From: Peptoniphilus mikwangii
Lineage (GTDB): Bacteria > Bacillota > Clostridia > Tissierellales > Peptoniphilaceae
NCBI RefSeq assembly: GCF_000468535.1
Contig: NZ_AUQY01000002.1
Span: 660,888-724,887, forward strand
Length of the DNA stretch: 64,000 bases
Reading direction: 5' to 3'
Shown here: piece by piece, positions 1 to 12,551 of the stretch
Numbering within the stretch: the first letter of the stretch is position 1
How the letters are laid out: each line of letters opens with the position of its first letter
Translations under genes and position numbers: made by a program
Notes under the pieces: model-generated
Told to the model about the DNA's origin: nothing
Database searches by the model: none
What the model saw: only the letters and a program-made list of their open reading frames with translations

Positions 1-84
1 AAAATACTCCATGTTCAGTTCTTGGATTGATGTCTGTAAATTAATTTAGGCATATATCCCTATATAATTATTATGGAGATTGAT

Positions 85-468
85 ATGAAATTTTGGATAT
101 TTATGTTAATAATGAACTTACTAATTCCGTTCAGCTTAATTATAATCGGATATAAATATAAGAAAAATCCACCTATGAAAATAAACAAATTTCACGGATA
201 CAGAACAAGTATGTCCATGAAAAATAATGAAACATGGATCTTTGCCCAAAAATACCACGGAAAATTGTGCTCTTCATTAGGAATAATAATGCTGCCTATT
301 TCAATTATATCTATGCTTTTTATAATAAAAAAAGATATAAATACAGTTGGTAAAATCGGCGGAATTATATGTCTGTTACAGCTTATAGTATTAATTTTAA
401 GTATAATCCCGACTGAGAAGGCACTCAAAAAAAGTTTTGATTCAAACGGAAATAAAAAAATTCAATAA
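85..468 (+). CDS. SdpI-like small membrane protein
   Basis: A 127-residue protein with three hydrophobic segments (about residues 3-22, 65-82 and 90-108). Between segments 1 and 2 it has the SdpI/YhfL-type signature: GYRTSMSMKNNETW followed by the WIFAQKY region. SdpI of Bacillus is an immunity/signalling membrane protein for a killing factor, but most family members have no known role. I chose the ATG at 85 over the in-frame ATG at 73 because a GGAG at 75-78 sits 6 bases before 85. It is convergent with tuf and shares the hairpin at 486-515. No toxin gene is visible beside it. Family assignment is fairly sure; function is not. Confidence 0.72.
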   Translation: MKFWIFMLIMNLLIPFSLIIIGYKYKKNPPMKINKFHGYRTSMSMKNNETWIFAQKYHGKLCSSLGIIMLPISIISMLFIIKKDINTVGKIGGIICLLQLIVLILSIIPTEKALKKSFDSNGNKKIQ

Positions 469-485
469 CATTACAAATGACATAA

Positions 486-518
486 AAAAATACCTCGATT
501 TCTCGAGGTATTTTTATT
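486..518. terminator. Bidirectional terminator between sdpI-like gene and tuf
   Basis: An inverted repeat (AAAAATACCTCGA / TCGAGGTATTTTT) with a short loop is flanked by A-run and T-run, so it can end transcription from both sides. It lies 17 bases after the plus-strand stop and just after the tuf stop. Confidence 0.85.
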
Positions 519-523
519 TTATA

Positions 524-1717
524 TTATTCAATTATTTTTGATACTACTCCTGATGCTACTGTTCTTCCACCTTCTCTTATCGCAAATCTTAATCCTTCGT
601 CCATTGCGATTGGTGTGATTAGAGTTACTGTAAATGTTGAGTTATCTCCTGGCATTACCATTTCTACTCCTTCTGCCAATTGGATATCTCCTGTTACGTC
701 TGTTGTTCTGAAGTAGAATTGTGGTCTGTATCCGTTAAAGAATGGTGTGTGTCTTCCACCTTCTTCTTTTGATAGTACGTATACTTCGGCTTCGAATTTT
801 GTGTGTGGATGTATTGAGTTTGGTGCTGCTAATACTTGTCCTCTTTCGATTTCTGTTCTTTGTACTCCTCTTAGTAGTGCTCCGATGTTATCTCCTGCTT
901 GTGCTTGGTCTAGTTGTTTTTTGAACATTTCTACTCCGGTTACTACTACTGTTCTCTTTTCTTCTGTTAGGCCTACTAGTTCTACGTTGTCTCCTACTTT
1001 TACTGTTCCTCTTTCTACTCTTCCTGTTGCTACTGTTCCTCTTCCTGTGATTGAGAATACGTCTTCTACCGGCATTAGGAATGGATGGTCTACGTCTCTT
1101 GCCGGTTCCGGAATGTATCTGTCTACTTCTTCCATTAGTTTTAGTACTTTTTCTCCCCATTCTCCGTCCGGATCTTCTAATGCTTTTAATGCTGATCCTA
1201 CTACGATTGGTGTGTTGTCTCCGTCAAAGTCGTATTCGTTTAATAGGTCTCTTACTTCCATTTCTACTAATTCTATTAGTTCCGGATCGTCTACTTGGTC
1301 TTCTTTGTTTAGGAATACTACGATTTGTGGTACGCCTACTTGTCTTGCTAGTAGTATGTGTTCTCTTGTTTGTGGCATTGGACCGTCTGCTGCTGAACAT
1401 ACTAGGATTGCTCCGTCCATTTGAGCTGCTCCTGTTATCATGTTCTTTACGTAGTCGGCGTGTCCCGGACAGTCTACGTGTGCGTAGTGTCTGTTTGCTG
1501 TTTCGTATTCTACGTGTGATGTTGAGATTGTGATTCCTCTTTCTCTTTCTTCCGGTGCTTTGTCTATGTGTGCGTAGTCTACGAATTCTCCGCCACCGAA
1601 TTTTTTGCTTAATACTAATGTTATTGCTGCTGTTAATGTTGTTTTACCGTGGTCTACGTGTCCTATTGTTCCAATGTTTACGTGCGGTTTTGTTCTTTCA
1701 AATTTTGCTTTTGCCAT
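524..1717 (-). CDS. tuf: Translation elongation factor Tu
   Basis: EF-Tu of 397 residues, the normal length. It brings aminoacyl-tRNA to the ribosome at the cost of GTP. GTPase motifs are visible: GHVDHGKT at 19-26, DCPGH near 80, NKED near 137 and GSAL near 175. Domains II and III follow, with the usual ending GVVSKIIE. An AGGAGG ribosome binding site lies before the ATG. It is last in rpsL-rpsG-fusA-tuf, 21 bases after fusA. Codon use is strikingly optimised: CAC, GAC, TAC and AAC dominate over their T-ending partners, unlike fusA and nearly all other genes here. Identification is certain. Confidence 0.99.
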   Translation of the reverse strand: MAKAKFERTKPHVNIGTIGHVDHGKTTLTAAITLVLSKKFGGGEFVDYAHIDKAPEERERGITISTSHVEYETANRHYAHVDCPGHADYVKNMITGAAQMDGAILVCSAADGPMPQTREHILLARQVGVPQIVVFLNKEDQVDDPELIELVEMEVRDLLNEYDFDGDNTPIVVGSALKALEDPDGEWGEKVLKLMEEVDRYIPEPARDVDHPFLMPVEDVFSITGRGTVATGRVERGTVKVGDNVELVGLTEEKRTVVVTGVEMFKKQLDQAQAGDNIGALLRGVQRTEIERGQVLAAPNSIHPHTKFEAEVYVLSKEEGGRHTPFFNGYRPQFYFRTTDVTGDIQLAEGVEMVMPGDNSTFTVTLITPIAMDEGLRFAIREGGRTVASGVVSKIIE

Positions 1718-1738
1718 TTTAAAAAACCTCCTAAGGAA

Positions 1739-3817
1739 TTAATTTTTATTTTTATCTCCTAATACCTCGTCAGCTATTGACTTTGGTACTTGTTCATAGT
1801 GATCAAATTGCATTGAATAATTTGCTCTACCTTGTGTGTTTGAACGAAGTGCTGTTGCATAACCGAACATTTCTGCAAGTGGAACATAAGATGTAACTAT
1901 TTGAGCTCCACTTACTAATTCCATACCTTCCATTCTTCCACGTCTTGAATTGACATCTCCGATTACATCTCCCATATATTCTTCCGGAGTTGTAATTTCA
2001 ACTTTCATTGTTGGTTCAAGTAATACAGGTGAACCCTTTGCAAGTGCATCTCTAAGAGCCATAGAACCTGCTATCTTAAATGCCATTTCTGATGAGTCTA
2101 CTTCATGGTATGAACCATCATATAGTGTAACTTTTATATCAAGTACTTCATATCCGCCAAGGATACCTGATTTTAATGCTTCTTCAATACCTTGTTGAAC
2201 AGGACCTACATATTCTTTAGGAATTGATCCACCAACAATTGCATTTTCAAATACAAATCCGCTACCCGGTTCAAGTGGTTCTACTTTTATCTTAGCATGA
2301 CCATATTGTCCACGTCCACCCGATTGACGTACATATTTTCCTTCACCTTCTGCAGGCTTAGTAATTGATTCTCTATAAGATACTTGTGGGTTACCTATAT
2401 TAGCTTCCACCTTAAATTCTCTTAACATTCTATCTACGATAATATCAAGGTGAAGCTCTCCCATTCCTGCTATGATTGTTTGACCTGTTTCTTCATCAGT
2501 ATAAGTTCTAAATGTCGGATCTTCTTCTGAAAGTTTTTGAAGTGCTATTGCCATCTTATCTTGAGATGCTTTTGTCTTCGGTTCGATTGCTACAGATATT
2601 ACAGGTTCAGGGAATTCCATCTTTTCAAGAATTACTTGGCTCTTTTCATCGCAAAGTGTATCTCCTGTTGTAGTATCTTTTAATCCTACTGCAGCAGCAA
2701 TTTCTCCTGCATATACTTCTTCAACTTCTTCACGCTTGTTTGCATGCATTAAAAGAATACGACCTATTCTTTCTCTCTTACCTTTTGTTGAATTTAATAC
2801 GTAAGAACCTGCTGTTAATTTTCCTGAGTAAACTCTAAAATATGCAAGTTTTCCTACATATGGGTCTGTTACTATCTTAAATGCTAATGCAGATAGTGGT
2901 TCTTCATCTGATGCATGTCTTTCAATTTCTTCTCCTGTATCTACTGATATACCTTTTATTGCAGGAATGTCAGTTGGAGCAGGTAGATAATCTACTATTG
3001 CATCAAGAAGTAATTGTACCCCTTTGTTTTTATATGATGAACCGCAAGTTACAGGAGTCATTTCAACTGCAAGAGTTCCTTTTCTGATTGCTTTTTTCAG
3101 CTGTTCCTTAGTAACTTCTTCGCCTTCTAAGTAAGCCATCATAAGTTCTTCATCAAATTCAGAAACTTTTTCAATTAAATTATCTCTATATTGTTCTGCA
3201 AGTTCTCTATATTCTTCCGGTACTTCTGTTACTTCAATTTCTGTACCGTCTTCATTTTTGTATATTTCAGCAAGCATCTCAACAAGGTCAATCATTCCTA
3301 TAAAATGATCTTCTGCTCCCATAGGAATTTGAATTGGAACAGGATTACCTTTTAATCTTCTATCAATTGTTTCAACTGATCTGAAGAAATCAGCACCTGT
3401 TATATCCATCTTATTGATATGTGCTATTCTTGGAACGCGATATTTATCAGCTTGTCTCCAAACTGTTTCTGATTGAGGTTCTACACCACTCTTTGCATCA
3501 AATAGTGCCACTGCACCGTCAAGTACTCTAAGTGATCTTTCTACCTCAACTGTAAAGTCAACGTGTCCCGGAGTATCTATAATGTTTAGTCTATGTCCCT
3601 TCCAAAAAGCAGTTGTTGCTGCTGAAGTTATTGTAATACCTCTTTCTTGTTCTTGAGCCATCCAGTCCATTTGAGCTGCACCTTCATGAGTTTCCCCAAT
3701 CTTGTGAATCTTTCCTGTATAGTAAAGAATACGCTCTGTTGTTGTAGTCTTTCCGGCATCAATATGGGCCATAATACCTAAATTTCTTACTTTATCTAAT
3801 GGTATTTCTCGAGCCAT
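1739..3817 (-). CDS. fusA: Translation elongation factor G
   Basis: EF-G of 692 residues, the translocase GTPase of the ribosome. N-terminal GTPase motifs are present ([19 protein letters not shown] near residues 17-35, [12 protein letters not shown]), followed by domains II-V including the RGQYGHA and GYATALRS stretches typical of the family. The ribosome binding site is GGGAGG before ATG. It follows rpsG by 15 bases and precedes tuf by 21, so it is co-transcribed with them. I see no departures from the family. Confidence 0.99.
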   Translation of the reverse strand: MAREIPLDKVRNLGIMAHIDAGKTTTTERILYYTGKIHKIGETHEGAAQMDWMAQEQERGITITSAATTAFWKGHRLNIIDTPGHVDFTVEVERSLRVLDGAVALFDAKSGVEPQSETVWRQADKYRVPRIAHINKMDITGADFFRSVETIDRRLKGNPVPIQIPMGAEDHFIGMIDLVEMLAEIYKNEDGTEIEVTEVPEEYRELAEQYRDNLIEKVSEFDEELMMAYLEGEEVTKEQLKKAIRKGTLAVEMTPVTCGSSYKNKGVQLLLDAIVDYLPAPTDIPAIKGISVDTGEEIERHASDEEPLSALAFKIVTDPYVGKLAYFRVYSGKLTAGSYVLNSTKGKRERIGRILLMHANKREEVEEVYAGEIAAAVGLKDTTTGDTLCDEKSQVILEKMEFPEPVISVAIEPKTKASQDKMAIALQKLSEEDPTFRTYTDEETGQTIIAGMGELHLDIIVDRMLREFKVEANIGNPQVSYRESITKPAEGEGKYVRQSGGRGQYGHAKIKVEPLEPGSGFVFENAIVGGSIPKEYVGPVQQGIEEALKSGILGGYEVLDIKVTLYDGSYHEVDSSEMAFKIAGSMALRDALAKGSPVLLEPTMKVEITTPEEYMGDVIGDVNSRRGRMEGMELVSGAQIVTSYVPLAEMFGYATALRSNTQGRANYSMQFDHYEQVPKSIADEVLGDKNKN

Positions 3818-3832
3818 CGGCTTCCTCCCTTT

Positions 3833-4303
3833 TTACCATCTATAGTGAGCAAAGGCCTTATTAGCTTCTGCTGTTCTATGCATTTCTTCTTTTCTCTTCA
3901 CGCTTGCGCCTAATCCGTTAGATGCATCTAAAATTTCTTTAGCAAGCCTTTGATCCATTGTATGTTCTCCTCTTGCTCTTGCAAATTTTACTAACCATCT
4001 AAGTCCTAATGTTTGACGTCTTTCAGGTCTAACTTCGATTGGAACTTGATATGTTGCTCCCCCGATTCTTCTACCCTTTACTTCTAATACAGGCATTACA
4101 TTATTCAATGCCTTATAGAATACCTCTAAAGCTTCTTCTCCAGTTGATTCTTGGATGCTTTCAAGAGCTTTATATACTATTCTTTGAGCTGTTCCTTTTT
4201 TTCCATCTAACATTACGTTGTTAATAAGCTTTGTTATAACAACATCTTCATAAACCGGATCAGCCATCACTTCTCTTTTTTGTATATGTCCTTTTCTTGG
4301 CAT
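3833..4303 (-). CDS. rpsG: 30S ribosomal protein S7
   Basis: S7 of 156 residues, a primary 16S rRNA binding protein of the 30S head. The start [12 protein letters not shown], the central [20 protein letters not shown] and the end AHYRW match the family well. The ribosome binding site is AAGGAGGG. It sits between rpsL (89 bases upstream) and fusA (15 bases downstream) in the streptomycin-type operon. In E. coli S7 is the translational repressor of this operon; no such RNA site can be shown here. Confidence 0.98.
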   Translation of the reverse strand: MPRKGHIQKREVMADPVYEDVVITKLINNVMLDGKKGTAQRIVYKALESIQESTGEEALEVFYKALNNVMPVLEVKGRRIGGATYQVPIEVRPERRQTLGLRWLVKFARARGEHTMDQRLAKEILDASNGLGASVKRKEEMHRTAEANKAFAHYRW

Positions 4304-4392
4304 AACTTCCCTCCTTAACTATTTATAGTCGATTCATTGGTACTCGAACTTTTCGTAAGCCAAAAATCTATATAAAAGTATTAAAAATCAAA

Positions 4393-4806
4393 TTACTTCT
4401 TTGGTCTCTTAGTACCATATTTAGATCTTGCTTGTCTTCTTGTGTCAACACCTGCTGTATCAAGAGTTCCTCTAATAATGTGATATCTAACCCCCGGTAA
4501 GTCCTTTACTCTTCCACCACGAATTAATACAACACTATGCTCTTGAAGATTGTGTCCGATTCCCGGAATATAAGCCATTACTTCGTATCCGTTTGTTAAA
4601 CGAACTCTGGCTACCTTTCTCAATGCAGAGTTAGGTTTCTTAGGTGTTACTGTTCTTACAGCTACACATACCCCTCTCTTTTGTGGAGAGTTTACCTCTG
4701 TTTCTACTTTTCTAAGTGAATCGTAGTTTACATCAAGTGCCGGTGATTTTGACTTTGTTTCAACCTTTTTTCTACCATTTCTAACCAATTGGTTTATAGT
4801 TGGCAT
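4393..4806 (-). CDS. rpsL: 30S ribosomal protein S12
   Basis: S12 of 137 residues, the decoding-centre protein. [11 protein letters not shown] and [13 protein letters not shown], the two loops where streptomycin resistance changes occur, look wild type. It carries the short insertion after residue 24 seen in many Firmicutes. The ribosome binding site is AAGGAGGT before ATG. It is first gene of the str operon, with the promoter at 4980-5008 and a leader of about 165 bases. Confidence 0.98.
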   Translation of the reverse strand: MPTINQLVRNGRKKVETKSKSPALDVNYDSLRKVETEVNSPQKRGVCVAVRTVTPKKPNSALRKVARVRLTNGYEVMAYIPGIGHNLQEHSVVLIRGGRVKDLPGVRYHIIRGTLDTAGVDTRRQARSKYGTKRPKK

Positions 4807-4929
4807 TAAGGCACCTCCTTGTTTAAATTTTATATTAATATTGCCTTTATGGCATTAATACCTATACCAACAGTTCTAATCTAAATTAATTTTTAACTTT
4901 CAATTAAGAACATCTAAAATAACACACCA

Positions 4930-4957
4930 CTAAGACTATCCATATAGATAGTCTTAG
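4930..4957 (-). promoter_or_regulatory. Perfect hairpin in rpsL leader
   Basis: CTAAGACTATC and GATAGTCTTAG form a perfect 11-bp stem with a 6-base loop inside the transcribed leader, between the promoter and the rpsL start. No U-run follows it on the minus strand, so it is not a standard terminator. It may be a transcript-stability or autoregulatory structure. Confidence 0.5.
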
Positions 4958-4979
4958 ATAATTACTAAAATACCTAATA

Positions 4980-5008
4980 AGTATATCACTGAGTAAGTCT
5001 TAAGTCAA
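4980..5008 (-). promoter_or_regulatory. Promoter of the rpsL-rpsG-fusA-tuf operon
   Basis: Read on the minus strand: -35 TTGACT, 17-base spacer, -10 TATACT preceded by TGA (extended -10). The predicted transcription start is near 4973. This lies in the 386-base gap between rpoC and rpsL, so the str operon has its own strong promoter. Confidence 0.75.
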
Positions 5009-5154
5009 CTTTATTTATCCGATAATTCTCTGTTTTTGTATGTAACATTTCAATAAATTTGAAATCAAAAATAAAAAATATATATGAATAATATTATACA
5101 AAGTCAAATATATTTACAACATGACTTGTAAACCAGTCTTACACAATAAAAATA

Positions 5155-5191
5155 TAAAAGATCCGTCGGATTTCTCCGACAGATCTTTTAT
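5155..5191 (-). terminator. Terminator of rpoBC
   Basis: A GC-containing hairpin pairing AAAAGATC.GTCGGA with TCCGACAGATCTTTT directly follows the rpoC stop. It is followed on the minus strand by a T-rich tract. The rest of the 4807-5192 gap holds only the rpsL leader and promoter. Confidence 0.75.
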
Positions 5192-5192
5192 A

Positions 5193-8100
5193 TTATTCAA
5201 CTTCTTCAAACTCACTTTCATCAAGTAATTCTGAATTTTCAAGCAGTTTAAAGTTTTCTTTAAGTTTTTCCGAAATTCCTATTTGCACTGTTCTGTTTTG
5301 TCTTGCTCCGGTACCCGCAGGGATTAATTGTCCAATTATGATATTTTCTTTTAATCCGTTTAACATATCTTGCTTTCCTTTTATCGCCGCATCCGTAAGC
5401 ACTCTTGTTGTTTCTTGGAATGATGCAGCTGATAGGAATGAGTCAGTTGCAAGTGATGCTTTCGTGATACCGAGTAGATTTACTTCTCCTGTTGCAGGTT
5501 GAAGCCCCTTATCTATCATTTCTTTATTTGTATTTTTAAATTCATTTGCTTCTACAAGTGAACCTGGTAAGAACATTGTATCACCGGGATCTTCAATCTT
5601 ATATTTAGAAAGCATTTGTTTTACAATTATTTCTATATGCTTATCGTTAATATCTACCCCTTGAAGTCTATAAACTCTTTGAACTTCTTTTACAATATAT
5701 TCCTCAACACCTTTAGCGCCTTTTACACGAAGTAAATCTTGAGGATATACTGAACCTTGAGTAAGTTCATCGCCCTTTTGAACATAGTCTCCGTTTTTAA
5801 CTTTAATTCTTGCTCCGTAAACTATATTATAGCTTTGTCTTTCTCCGTTCTTAGAAGTTACTATGACTTCACGTTTTCTATTCTGTTCTTTAATTTCTAC
5901 TGTACCTTCAATTTCAGATATTACTGCAAGTCCCTTAGGTTTTCTTGCCTCGAAAAGCTCTTCTACACGAGGAAGACCTTGAGTTATATCCGCCGCCGAT
6001 GCTACACCGCCTGTATGGAATGTACGCATTGTAAGCTGAGTACCGGGCTCTCCTATTGATTGAGCCGCTATTACACCTACCGCTTCTCCAATTCCAACCT
6101 TAGAACCTGTTGCAAGATTTCTACCATAGCAATGAGCGCACACGCCTGTTTTACATTTACATCCAAGTACTGTACGAACTTTAACTTCTTTTATTCCGGC
6201 AGCTACTATTTTATCTGCATCATCATCTGTAATTTCAGTATTGGCATGAACAATTATTTCATTTGTTTGCGGATCAATTACATCTTCAAATGAATATCTT
6301 CCTTCAATTCTGTCTTTTAACCCTTCAATTAATTCCTTGCCGTCCGTAAAATCTTTTGCTACTAAATATTCATCCGTACCGCAATCTTCTTCTTTTATTA
6401 TTACTTGTTGTGATACATCTACAAGTCTTCTTGTCAAATAACCTGAGTCTGCTGTTCTAAGCGCTGTATCTGCAAGTCCTTTACGTGAACCGTGGGCAGA
6501 CATATAAAACTCAAGTACTGAAAGCCCTTCTCTAAAGTTTGACTTTATAGGAACTTCTATTGTTCTTCCTGACGGAGATGCCATAAGTCCACGCATTCCG
6601 GCAAGTTGTCTAATTTGGTTTTTAGAACCTCTGGCTCCTGAGTCAGCCATTATATAAATATTATTAAGAGAATCAAAACCGTTCATAACTTCATCTGTAA
6701 GCTCATCAGTTGCATTATTCCAGATTTCAATTACCTTTTCATATCTTTCTTCATCCGATATTAAACCTCTTCTATAAGCTTTTTCATACTTTTGTACTTC
6801 TTTATCAGCTTTTGCTAAAATTTCAGGTTTAATGTCAGGAACTTCTACGTCTCCCATGGAAATGGAAATTGCTCCTATTGTTGAATAGTGATATCCTGTT
6901 GCTTTTATATTATCAAGCAGTTTTGCAGTCTCTATATTTCCATGTTTTTTATAGGTTTTTTCAATTATTACACCTAATAATTTTTTATCTATTACTCTAT
7001 CTATTTCAAGAGAATATTTATCTACATTTCTATCTACAAAACCTAAATTTTGAGGAATAAATGAATTTATTATAAATCTTCCGACAGTAGAGTTTACAAT
7101 TTTACCGCTTCTATCATTTTCATCTGCATATTTTCTAACGCCTACATGAGATTGTAAATGAAGATACCCACTTAAATAAGCGTGCATCATTTCATCAAAA
7201 TCTTTAAAGATCATTCCGTCACCTTTTAAGTGATCTTTTCTATCAAGTGTTAGATAATAGCAACCCAAAATCATATCCTGTGTTGGAGTTGTAATAGGTT
7301 TACCATCTTTTAATGCAAGAATATTATTAGTAGAAAGCATTAGAAGTCTTGCTTCTGCTTGAGCCTCCATTGACAACGGAAGATGGACAGCCATTTGGTC
7401 CCCGTCAAAATCCGCATTATATGCAGTACATGAAAGTGGATGAAGTTTTATGGCTTTTCCCTCTACAAGTACAGGCTCAAATGCTTGAATTCCAAGTCTA
7501 TGCAATGTAGGAGCACGATTTAAAAGTACAGGATGATCCTTTATTACTTCTTCAAGTACATCCCAAACCTCCGGACGCATTCTCTCTACCATTCTCTTTG
7601 CACTCTTAATATTATGTGCAAACCCGCCTGCAACAAGTTCTCTCATTACAAAAGGCTTAAATAGTTCAAGTGCCATATTTTTTGGAAGACCGCATTGATA
7701 AAATTTAAGTTCAGGTCCTACTACAATTACTGAACGCCCTGAATAATCAACACGCTTTCCAAGAAGATTTTGCCTAAAACGTCCTTGTTTACCTTTTAGC
7801 ATCTCAGAAAGTGATTTCAAAGGTCTATTCCCCGGTCCTGTTACAGGTCTGCCTCTGCGACCGTTATCTATTAAAGCGTCTACCGCTTCCTGTAACATTC
7901 TTTTTTCATTTCTTACAATTATGTCAGGTGCATTTATGTCTAACAGCTTTCTAAGTCTGTTATTTCTGTTTATTATTCTTCTGTATAAATCATTTAAGTC
8001 TGATGTTGCAAATCTTCCTCCGTCCAATTGAACCATAGGTCTGATATCCGGCGGAATAACCGGAATTGCCTCAAGTATCATCCATTCAGGCTTATTGTTT

Positions 8101-8762
8101 GATTTTATAAAAGCTTCAATGACTTCAAGTCTTCTTGAAATTCTAACCTTTTTTTGTCCTGTAGATCTTTCAAGTTCTTCTGTAAGTGCCTTAGATTCAG
8201 CATCTAAATCTATTTTTTGCAAAAGTTCTTTTATTGCTTCAGCACCCATCTTAGCCTTAAATTTATCTCCATATTGAGCTCTATATTCTCTATACTCAGT
8301 TTCACTTAAAAGTTGCTTTAAATAAAGAGCTGTTTCGCCGGGCTCAACATATGTTACAACATAAGATGCAAAATACAATACCTTTTCAAGAGCCCTTGGA
8401 CTCATGTCAAGTACAAGCCCCATTCTTGATGGTATTCCCTTAAAGTACCATATATGAGAAACAGGTGCAGCAAGCTCGATGTGTCCCATTCTCTCACGAC
8501 GCACCTTAGCCTTTGTTACTTCTACTCCACACTTCTCACATACTACTCCCTTATATCTAACTCTCTTATACTTTCCACAATTACATTCCCAGTCCTTCGT
8601 AGGCCCGAATATTTTTTCGCAGAAAAGTCCATCTTTTTCAGGTTTAAGAGTTCTATAATTTATAGTTTCAGGTTTTTTTACTTCTCCATAAGACCATTCT
8701 CTGATCTTTTCAGGAGATGCAAGACCGATTTTTATTGAATGAAATAATTCATGTTCGCTCAA
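5193..8762 (-). CDS. rpoC: RNA polymerase subunit beta'
   Basis: About 1189 residues, catalytic subunit of RNA polymerase. An N-terminal zinc finger (CNCGKYK, CEKCG), the active-site [12 protein letters not shown] and a second zinc site ([13 protein letters not shown]) are all visible, as is RTFHTGG in the trigger-loop region. The likely start is TTG at 8762: GGAAAGGAG lies 10 bases before it, whereas the in-frame GTG at 8771 is only 1 base from that site. The resulting start [13 protein letters not shown] matches the family length. It follows rpoB by about 33 bases and ends at a strong hairpin. Confidence 0.97.
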   Translation of the reverse strand: MSEHELFHSIKIGLASPEKIREWSYGEVKKPETINYRTLKPEKDGLFCEKIFGPTKDWECNCGKYKRVRYKGVVCEKCGVEVTKAKVRRERMGHIELAAPVSHIWYFKGIPSRMGLVLDMSPRALEKVLYFASYVVTYVEPGETALYLKQLLSETEYREYRAQYGDKFKAKMGAEAIKELLQKIDLDAESKALTEELERSTGQKKVRISRRLEVIEAFIKSNNKPEWMILEAIPVIPPDIRPMVQLDGGRFATSDLNDLYRRIINRNNRLRKLLDINAPDIIVRNEKRMLQEAVDALIDNGRRGRPVTGPGNRPLKSLSEMLKGKQGRFRQNLLGKRVDYSGRSVIVVGPELKFYQCGLPKNMALELFKPFVMRELVAGGFAHNIKSAKRMVERMRPEVWDVLEEVIKDHPVLLNRAPTLHRLGIQAFEPVLVEGKAIKLHPLSCTAYNADFDGDQMAVHLPLSMEAQAEARLLMLSTNNILALKDGKPITTPTQDMILGCYYLTLDRKDHLKGDGMIFKDFDEMMHAYLSGYLHLQSHVGVRKYADENDRSGKIVNSTVGRFIINSFIPQNLGFVDRNVDKYSLEIDRVIDKKLLGVIIEKTYKKHGNIETAKLLDNIKATGYHYSTIGAISISMGDVEVPDIKPEILAKADKEVQKYEKAYRRGLISDEERYEKVIEIWNNATDELTDEVMNGFDSLNNIYIMADSGARGSKNQIRQLAGMRGLMASPSGRTIEVPIKSNFREGLSVLEFYMSAHGSRKGLADTALRTADSGYLTRRLVDVSQQVIIKEEDCGTDEYLVAKDFTDGKELIEGLKDRIEGRYSFEDVIDPQTNEIIVHANTEITDDDADKIVAAGIKEVKVRTVLGCKCKTGVCAHCYGRNLATGSKVGIGEAVGVIAAQSIGEPGTQLTMRTFHTGGVASAADITQGLPRVEELFEARKPKGLAVISEIEGTVEIKEQNRKREVIVTSKNGERQSYNIVYGARIKVKNGDYVQKGDELTQGSVYPQDLLRVKGAKGVEEYIVKEVQRVYRLQGVDINDKHIEIIVKQMLSKYKIEDPGDTMFLPGSLVEANEFKNTNKEMIDKGLQPATGEVNLLGITKASLATDSFLSAASFQETTRVLTDAAIKGKQDMLNGLKENIIIGQLIPAGTGARQNRTVQIGISEKLKENFKLLENSELLDESEFEEVE

Positions 8763-8795
8763 GGAGCACACTCTCCTTTCCTTGATAACTTATTA

Positions 8796-11700
8796 CTACT
8801 CATAATCAGGCTCATTTTCAAAGGAACTTAAATCTTCCTCAAAAGTGCCCTCAAATTCATCTTCTTCATCTTCAATATCATCATCATAATTAACATCTTC
8901 ATCATGAGACATTTTTCTGACAGCTCCCTGTGTAGGCGCTTGATTGTTTTCAATTAATTCTTTTACTTCATCAGAATCATTTCCGATAGTATCAATCTTA
9001 TCTAAATCATCATCGTCAACTTGAAGGTCCACTTCATTTCCCTCATCATCAAGTACCTTAATTTCAAGAGCAAGAGATTCCAGTTCCTTAATTAAAACCT
9101 TAAAGGATTCCGGAATTCCCGGTTGAGGAATATTTTCTCCCTTAACAATTGATTCATAAGTCTTAACTCTTCCTACTATATCATCACTCTTAACTGTAAG
9201 CATTTCTTGAAGAGTATAGCTTGCTCCATATGCTTCAAGAGCCCAAACTTCCATCTCTCCAAATCTTTGTCCTCCAAACTGTGCCTTTCCTCCAAGAGGT
9301 TGTTGAGTCACAAGAGAATAAGGTCCTGTACTTCTTGCGTGAATTTTTTCATCAACAAGATGGTGAAGTTTTAACATATACATATATCCCACTGTTACCG
9401 GATGATCAAATTCTTCCCCGGTTCTTCCATCTCTAAGTTGAATTTTTCCATCAATAGGGTAACCCGCAAGGTCAAGCGCATCTGTTATATCTTTTTCATT
9501 TGCACCGTCAAATACAGGTGTTGCAACATGCCAACCCAATTTTTTTGCTGCAAGTCCAAGGTGAACCTCAAGTACTTGTCCGAGATTCATACGAGAAGGT
9601 ACTCCAAGAGGATTTAGTACAATTTGAATTGGTGTTCCATCAGGCATATAAGGCATATCTTCTTTAGGAAGAACTCTTGAAATAACACCCTTATTTCCGT
9701 GTCTACCGCACATCTTATCTCCAACTTGGATTTTTCTCTTTGTAGCTACAAAAACTCTTACCATTTCATTTACTCCGGGTTGAAGTTCATCTCCACCCTT
9801 TCTTGTAAATGTCTTTACATCCACTACAATTCCGGATTCTCCATGAGGTAATCTAAGAGATGTATCTCTTACTTCTCTCGCTTTTTCTCCAAATATTGCA
9901 CGAAGTAGTCTTTCTTCTGCAGAAAGTTCAGTTTCTCCTTTAGGAGTAACCTTTCCAACTAATATATTTCCCGGATTTACTTCTGCTCCGATTCGGATAA
10001 TTCCACGCTCATCAAGATCTCTCAGCATGTCATCTCCAACATTAGGTATATCTCTTGTTATTTCTTCCGGTCCAAGCTTTGTATCTCTTGCTTCCGATTC
10101 ATATTCTTCAATATGAAGAGATGTAAGAGTATCTTTTATTACAAGTTCTTGATTTACAAGTATCGCATCTTCATAGTTGTAACCTTCCCAGTTCATAAAT
10201 GCAATCAGTATGTTTTTACCAAGAGCCATTTCTCCCTGATCTGTACTAGGTCCGTCGGCAATTATTTCGCCTTTTTTCACCATTTGGCCTTTTTCTACAA
10301 TAGGTCTTTGATTAATAGTAGTACCTTGGTTACCACCTACAAATTTGTGCAATTTATATTTATCAACCACTCCATCCCCACTTCTCTTTAAATGGATTTC
10401 TGTGGCATCAACTTTTACTATTTCTCCATCATCAGTAGCTACAATTACTACTCCTGAGTCTTTTGCCGCTCTATATTCAATTCCCGTACCGATTATAGGT
10501 GCTTCAGTAGTTAATAGAGGAACTGCCTGACGCTGCATATTTGCTCCCATTAATGCTCTATTGGCGTCATCATTTTCAAGAAACGGAATCATAGCTGTAC
10601 CAACCGCAACAATTTGTTGAGGAGATACGTCCATACATGTTACGCTCTTTGCATCATAAATATCTACTATTCCCTCATGTCCTCTGGCAACTACTCTGTC
10701 ATTAATAAATTTTCCATTCTCATCAAGAGGCTCATTTGACTGAGCAATTATTTGCTCATATTCTACATCAGCTGTTATATACTCTATTTCATTAGTTACT
10801 ATCCCCTCGCCAAGCTTTACTTTTCTGTAAGGGGCTTCTATAAAACCGTACTCATTAATTCTCGCATAGGTTGTAAGTGAAGTTATCAGTCCTATATTTG
10901 GTCCTTCTGGGGTTTCGATAGGACACATTCTTCCGTAGTGTGAATTATGGACGTCACGCACTTCAAATCCTGCTCTATCTCTACTTAACCCGCCAGGTCC
11001 AAGTGCAGATAACCTTCTTTTGTGTGTTAATTCTGATAGAGGGTTGTTTTGATCCATAAATTGTGACAACTGCGATGACCCAAAAAATTCTTTGATTGCA
11101 GCTGTTACAGGTCTTATATTTATCAGCGATTGAGGAGTTGTTGCATCTGAATCCTGAATTGTCATTCTCTCACGGATAACTCTTTCCATTCTTGAGATAC
11201 CAATTCTAAATTGATTTTGCAAAAGCTCTCCTACACTTCTTATTCTTCTATTTCCAAGATGATCAATGTCATCTACAACGCCTACTCCTTCAAAAAGTCC
11301 GAATTCATAGCTTACAGCAGCAATAATATCATCAACTATAATGTGTTTAGGACTTAAAAGATTAATATTCTTTTTAAGTTCATTCTTTAAAGTTTCTACG
11401 TCTTCTGAATTTTCTTCAACTATTTGTTTAAAAAGAGGATAATAAATTTTTTCTCTATATCCAAGCTCTCTTAAGTCGAAAGGTAATTCAAAATCATCCG
11501 CATATGCAAAATTATTTCCTATAACTATTACGTCTCTATCAGCTTCTCCATCATGTTGAGATTTAATTGTAACAGTCAATCTGTTAATTCCACATCTTTC
11601 AATAGCAGATGCCATTTCTTCATTTATAAGTTCTCCTTCAGATACAAGAATTTCTCCAGTTTCAGGATTTACTATATCCTCACTTGCATAGTGATTTAAA

Positions 11701-12551
11701 ATCCTTGCAGAAATTCCAAGTTTCTTATTGAACTTATATCTTCCTACATGAGCAAGATCATATCTTCTATTATCAAAAAACATATTTTCAAATAAAGACT
11801 TAGCTGAATCTATTGTAGGAGGCTCACCAGGTCTTAACTTTTTATAAATTTCAAGTAAAGCTTCATTCTTGTTTGAAGTTGTATCTTTTTCAAATGTCTT
11901 TAAGAGACTTTCACTTTCACCAAGCATTTGCTTGATTTCAAGATTTGATTCAATACCTATAGCTCTAAGAAGTATTGTTGCAGGAATTTTTCTTGTTCTG
12001 TCAATTCTAACATTTACTACACCTTGAGCATCCGTTTCAAACTCAATCCAAGCTCCACGATTCGGTATTAAAGTTGAAGAATATAATTTTTTTCCGGTTT
12101 TATCCGTTTCAACCTTATAATACGCACCAGGACTTCTAACAAGCTGAGATACTACAACACGTTCCGCTCCATTTATTATGAAAGTTCCGTTAGGAGTCAT
12201 CAAAGGAATATCTCCCATAAAAACTTCCTGCTCCTTCACTTCCCCGGTTTCGGTATTAATAAGCCTTACCTTAACCTTAAGCGGTGCACAGTAATTTGTA
12301 TCCCTTTGTTTGGATTCGTCAATATCATATTTAATCTCGTCGGAAATATAATAATCAACAAATTCCAAAATCAAATTTCCCGAATAATCTTCAATTGGAG
12401 ATACATCGTCAAAAACCTCTTTCAATCCTTCTTTTAAAAGCCATTCAAAAGAATCTGTCTGCACTTCAATAAGGTTTGGAAGACTTAGTACCTCGTCTAT
12501 TCGAGAAAAACTCATTCTTTCTCTCTTCCCATATTTCACAGGATGTACCAT
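8796..12551 (-). CDS. rpoB: RNA polymerase subunit beta
   Basis: About 1251 residues. The rifampicin region ([20 protein letters not shown], then [11 protein letters not shown]) looks susceptible/wild type, and [10 protein letters not shown] and the C-terminal [20 protein letters not shown] blocks are conserved. The C-terminus carries an acidic tail of roughly 80 residues rich in D/E. I chose the ATG giving [17 protein letters not shown], the common Firmicutes start; the GTG four codons upstream overlaps the GAGGGG ribosome binding site. No ribosomal protein genes (rplJ, rplL) precede it, which is unusual. Confidence 0.97.
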   Translation of the reverse strand: MVHPVKYGKRERMSFSRIDEVLSLPNLIEVQTDSFEWLLKEGLKEVFDDVSPIEDYSGNLILEFVDYYISDEIKYDIDESKQRDTNYCAPLKVKVRLINTETGEVKEQEVFMGDIPLMTPNGTFIINGAERVVVSQLVRSPGAYYKVETDKTGKKLYSSTLIPNRGAWIEFETDAQGVVNVRIDRTRKIPATILLRAIGIESNLEIKQMLGESESLLKTFEKDTTSNKNEALLEIYKKLRPGEPPTIDSAKSLFENMFFDNRRYDLAHVGRYKFNKKLGISARILNHYASEDIVNPETGEILVSEGELINEEMASAIERCGINRLTVTIKSQHDGEADRDVIVIGNNFAYADDFELPFDLRELGYREKIYYPLFKQIVEENSEDVETLKNELKKNINLLSPKHIIVDDIIAAVSYEFGLFEGVGVVDDIDHLGNRRIRSVGELLQNQFRIGISRMERVIRERMTIQDSDATTPQSLINIRPVTAAIKEFFGSSQLSQFMDQNNPLSELTHKRRLSALGPGGLSRDRAGFEVRDVHNSHYGRMCPIETPEGPNIGLITSLTTYARINEYGFIEAPYRKVKLGEGIVTNEIEYITADVEYEQIIAQSNEPLDENGKFINDRVVARGHEGIVDIYDAKSVTCMDVSPQQIVAVGTAMIPFLENDDANRALMGANMQRQAVPLLTTEAPIIGTGIEYRAAKDSGVVIVATDDGEIVKVDATEIHLKRSGDGVVDKYKLHKFVGGNQGTTINQRPIVEKGQMVKKGEIIADGPSTDQGEMALGKNILIAFMNWEGYNYEDAILVNQELVIKDTLTSLHIEEYESEARDTKLGPEEITRDIPNVGDDMLRDLDERGIIRIGAEVNPGNILVGKVTPKGETELSAEERLLRAIFGEKAREVRDTSLRLPHGESGIVVDVKTFTRKGGDELQPGVNEMVRVFVATKRKIQVGDKMCGRHGNKGVISRVLPKEDMPYMPDGTPIQIVLNPLGVPSRMNLGQVLEVHLGLAAKKLGWHVATPVFDGANEKDITDALDLAGYPIDGKIQLRDGRTGEEFDHPVTVGYMYMLKLHHLVDEKIHARSTGPYSLVTQQPLGGKAQFGGQRFGEMEVWALEAYGASYTLQEMLTVKSDDIVGRVKTYESIVKGENIPQPGIPESFKVLIKELESLALEIKVLDDEGNEVDLQVDDDDLDKIDTIGNDSDEVKELIENNQAPTQGAVRKMSHDEDVNYDDDIEDEEDEFEGTFEEDLSSFENEPDYE

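Noticed and set aside
747-1424. A 225-codon open frame on the plus strand inside tuf, rich in Ser and Thr
   Set aside because: It is antisense to tuf, has no ribosome binding site and arises because tuf uses C-ending codons that leave few stops on the other strand.
4930-4957. Hairpin in the rpsL leader as a terminator of a small RNA
   Set aside because: It lacks a following U-run on either strand and lies within the transcript that must continue into rpsL.
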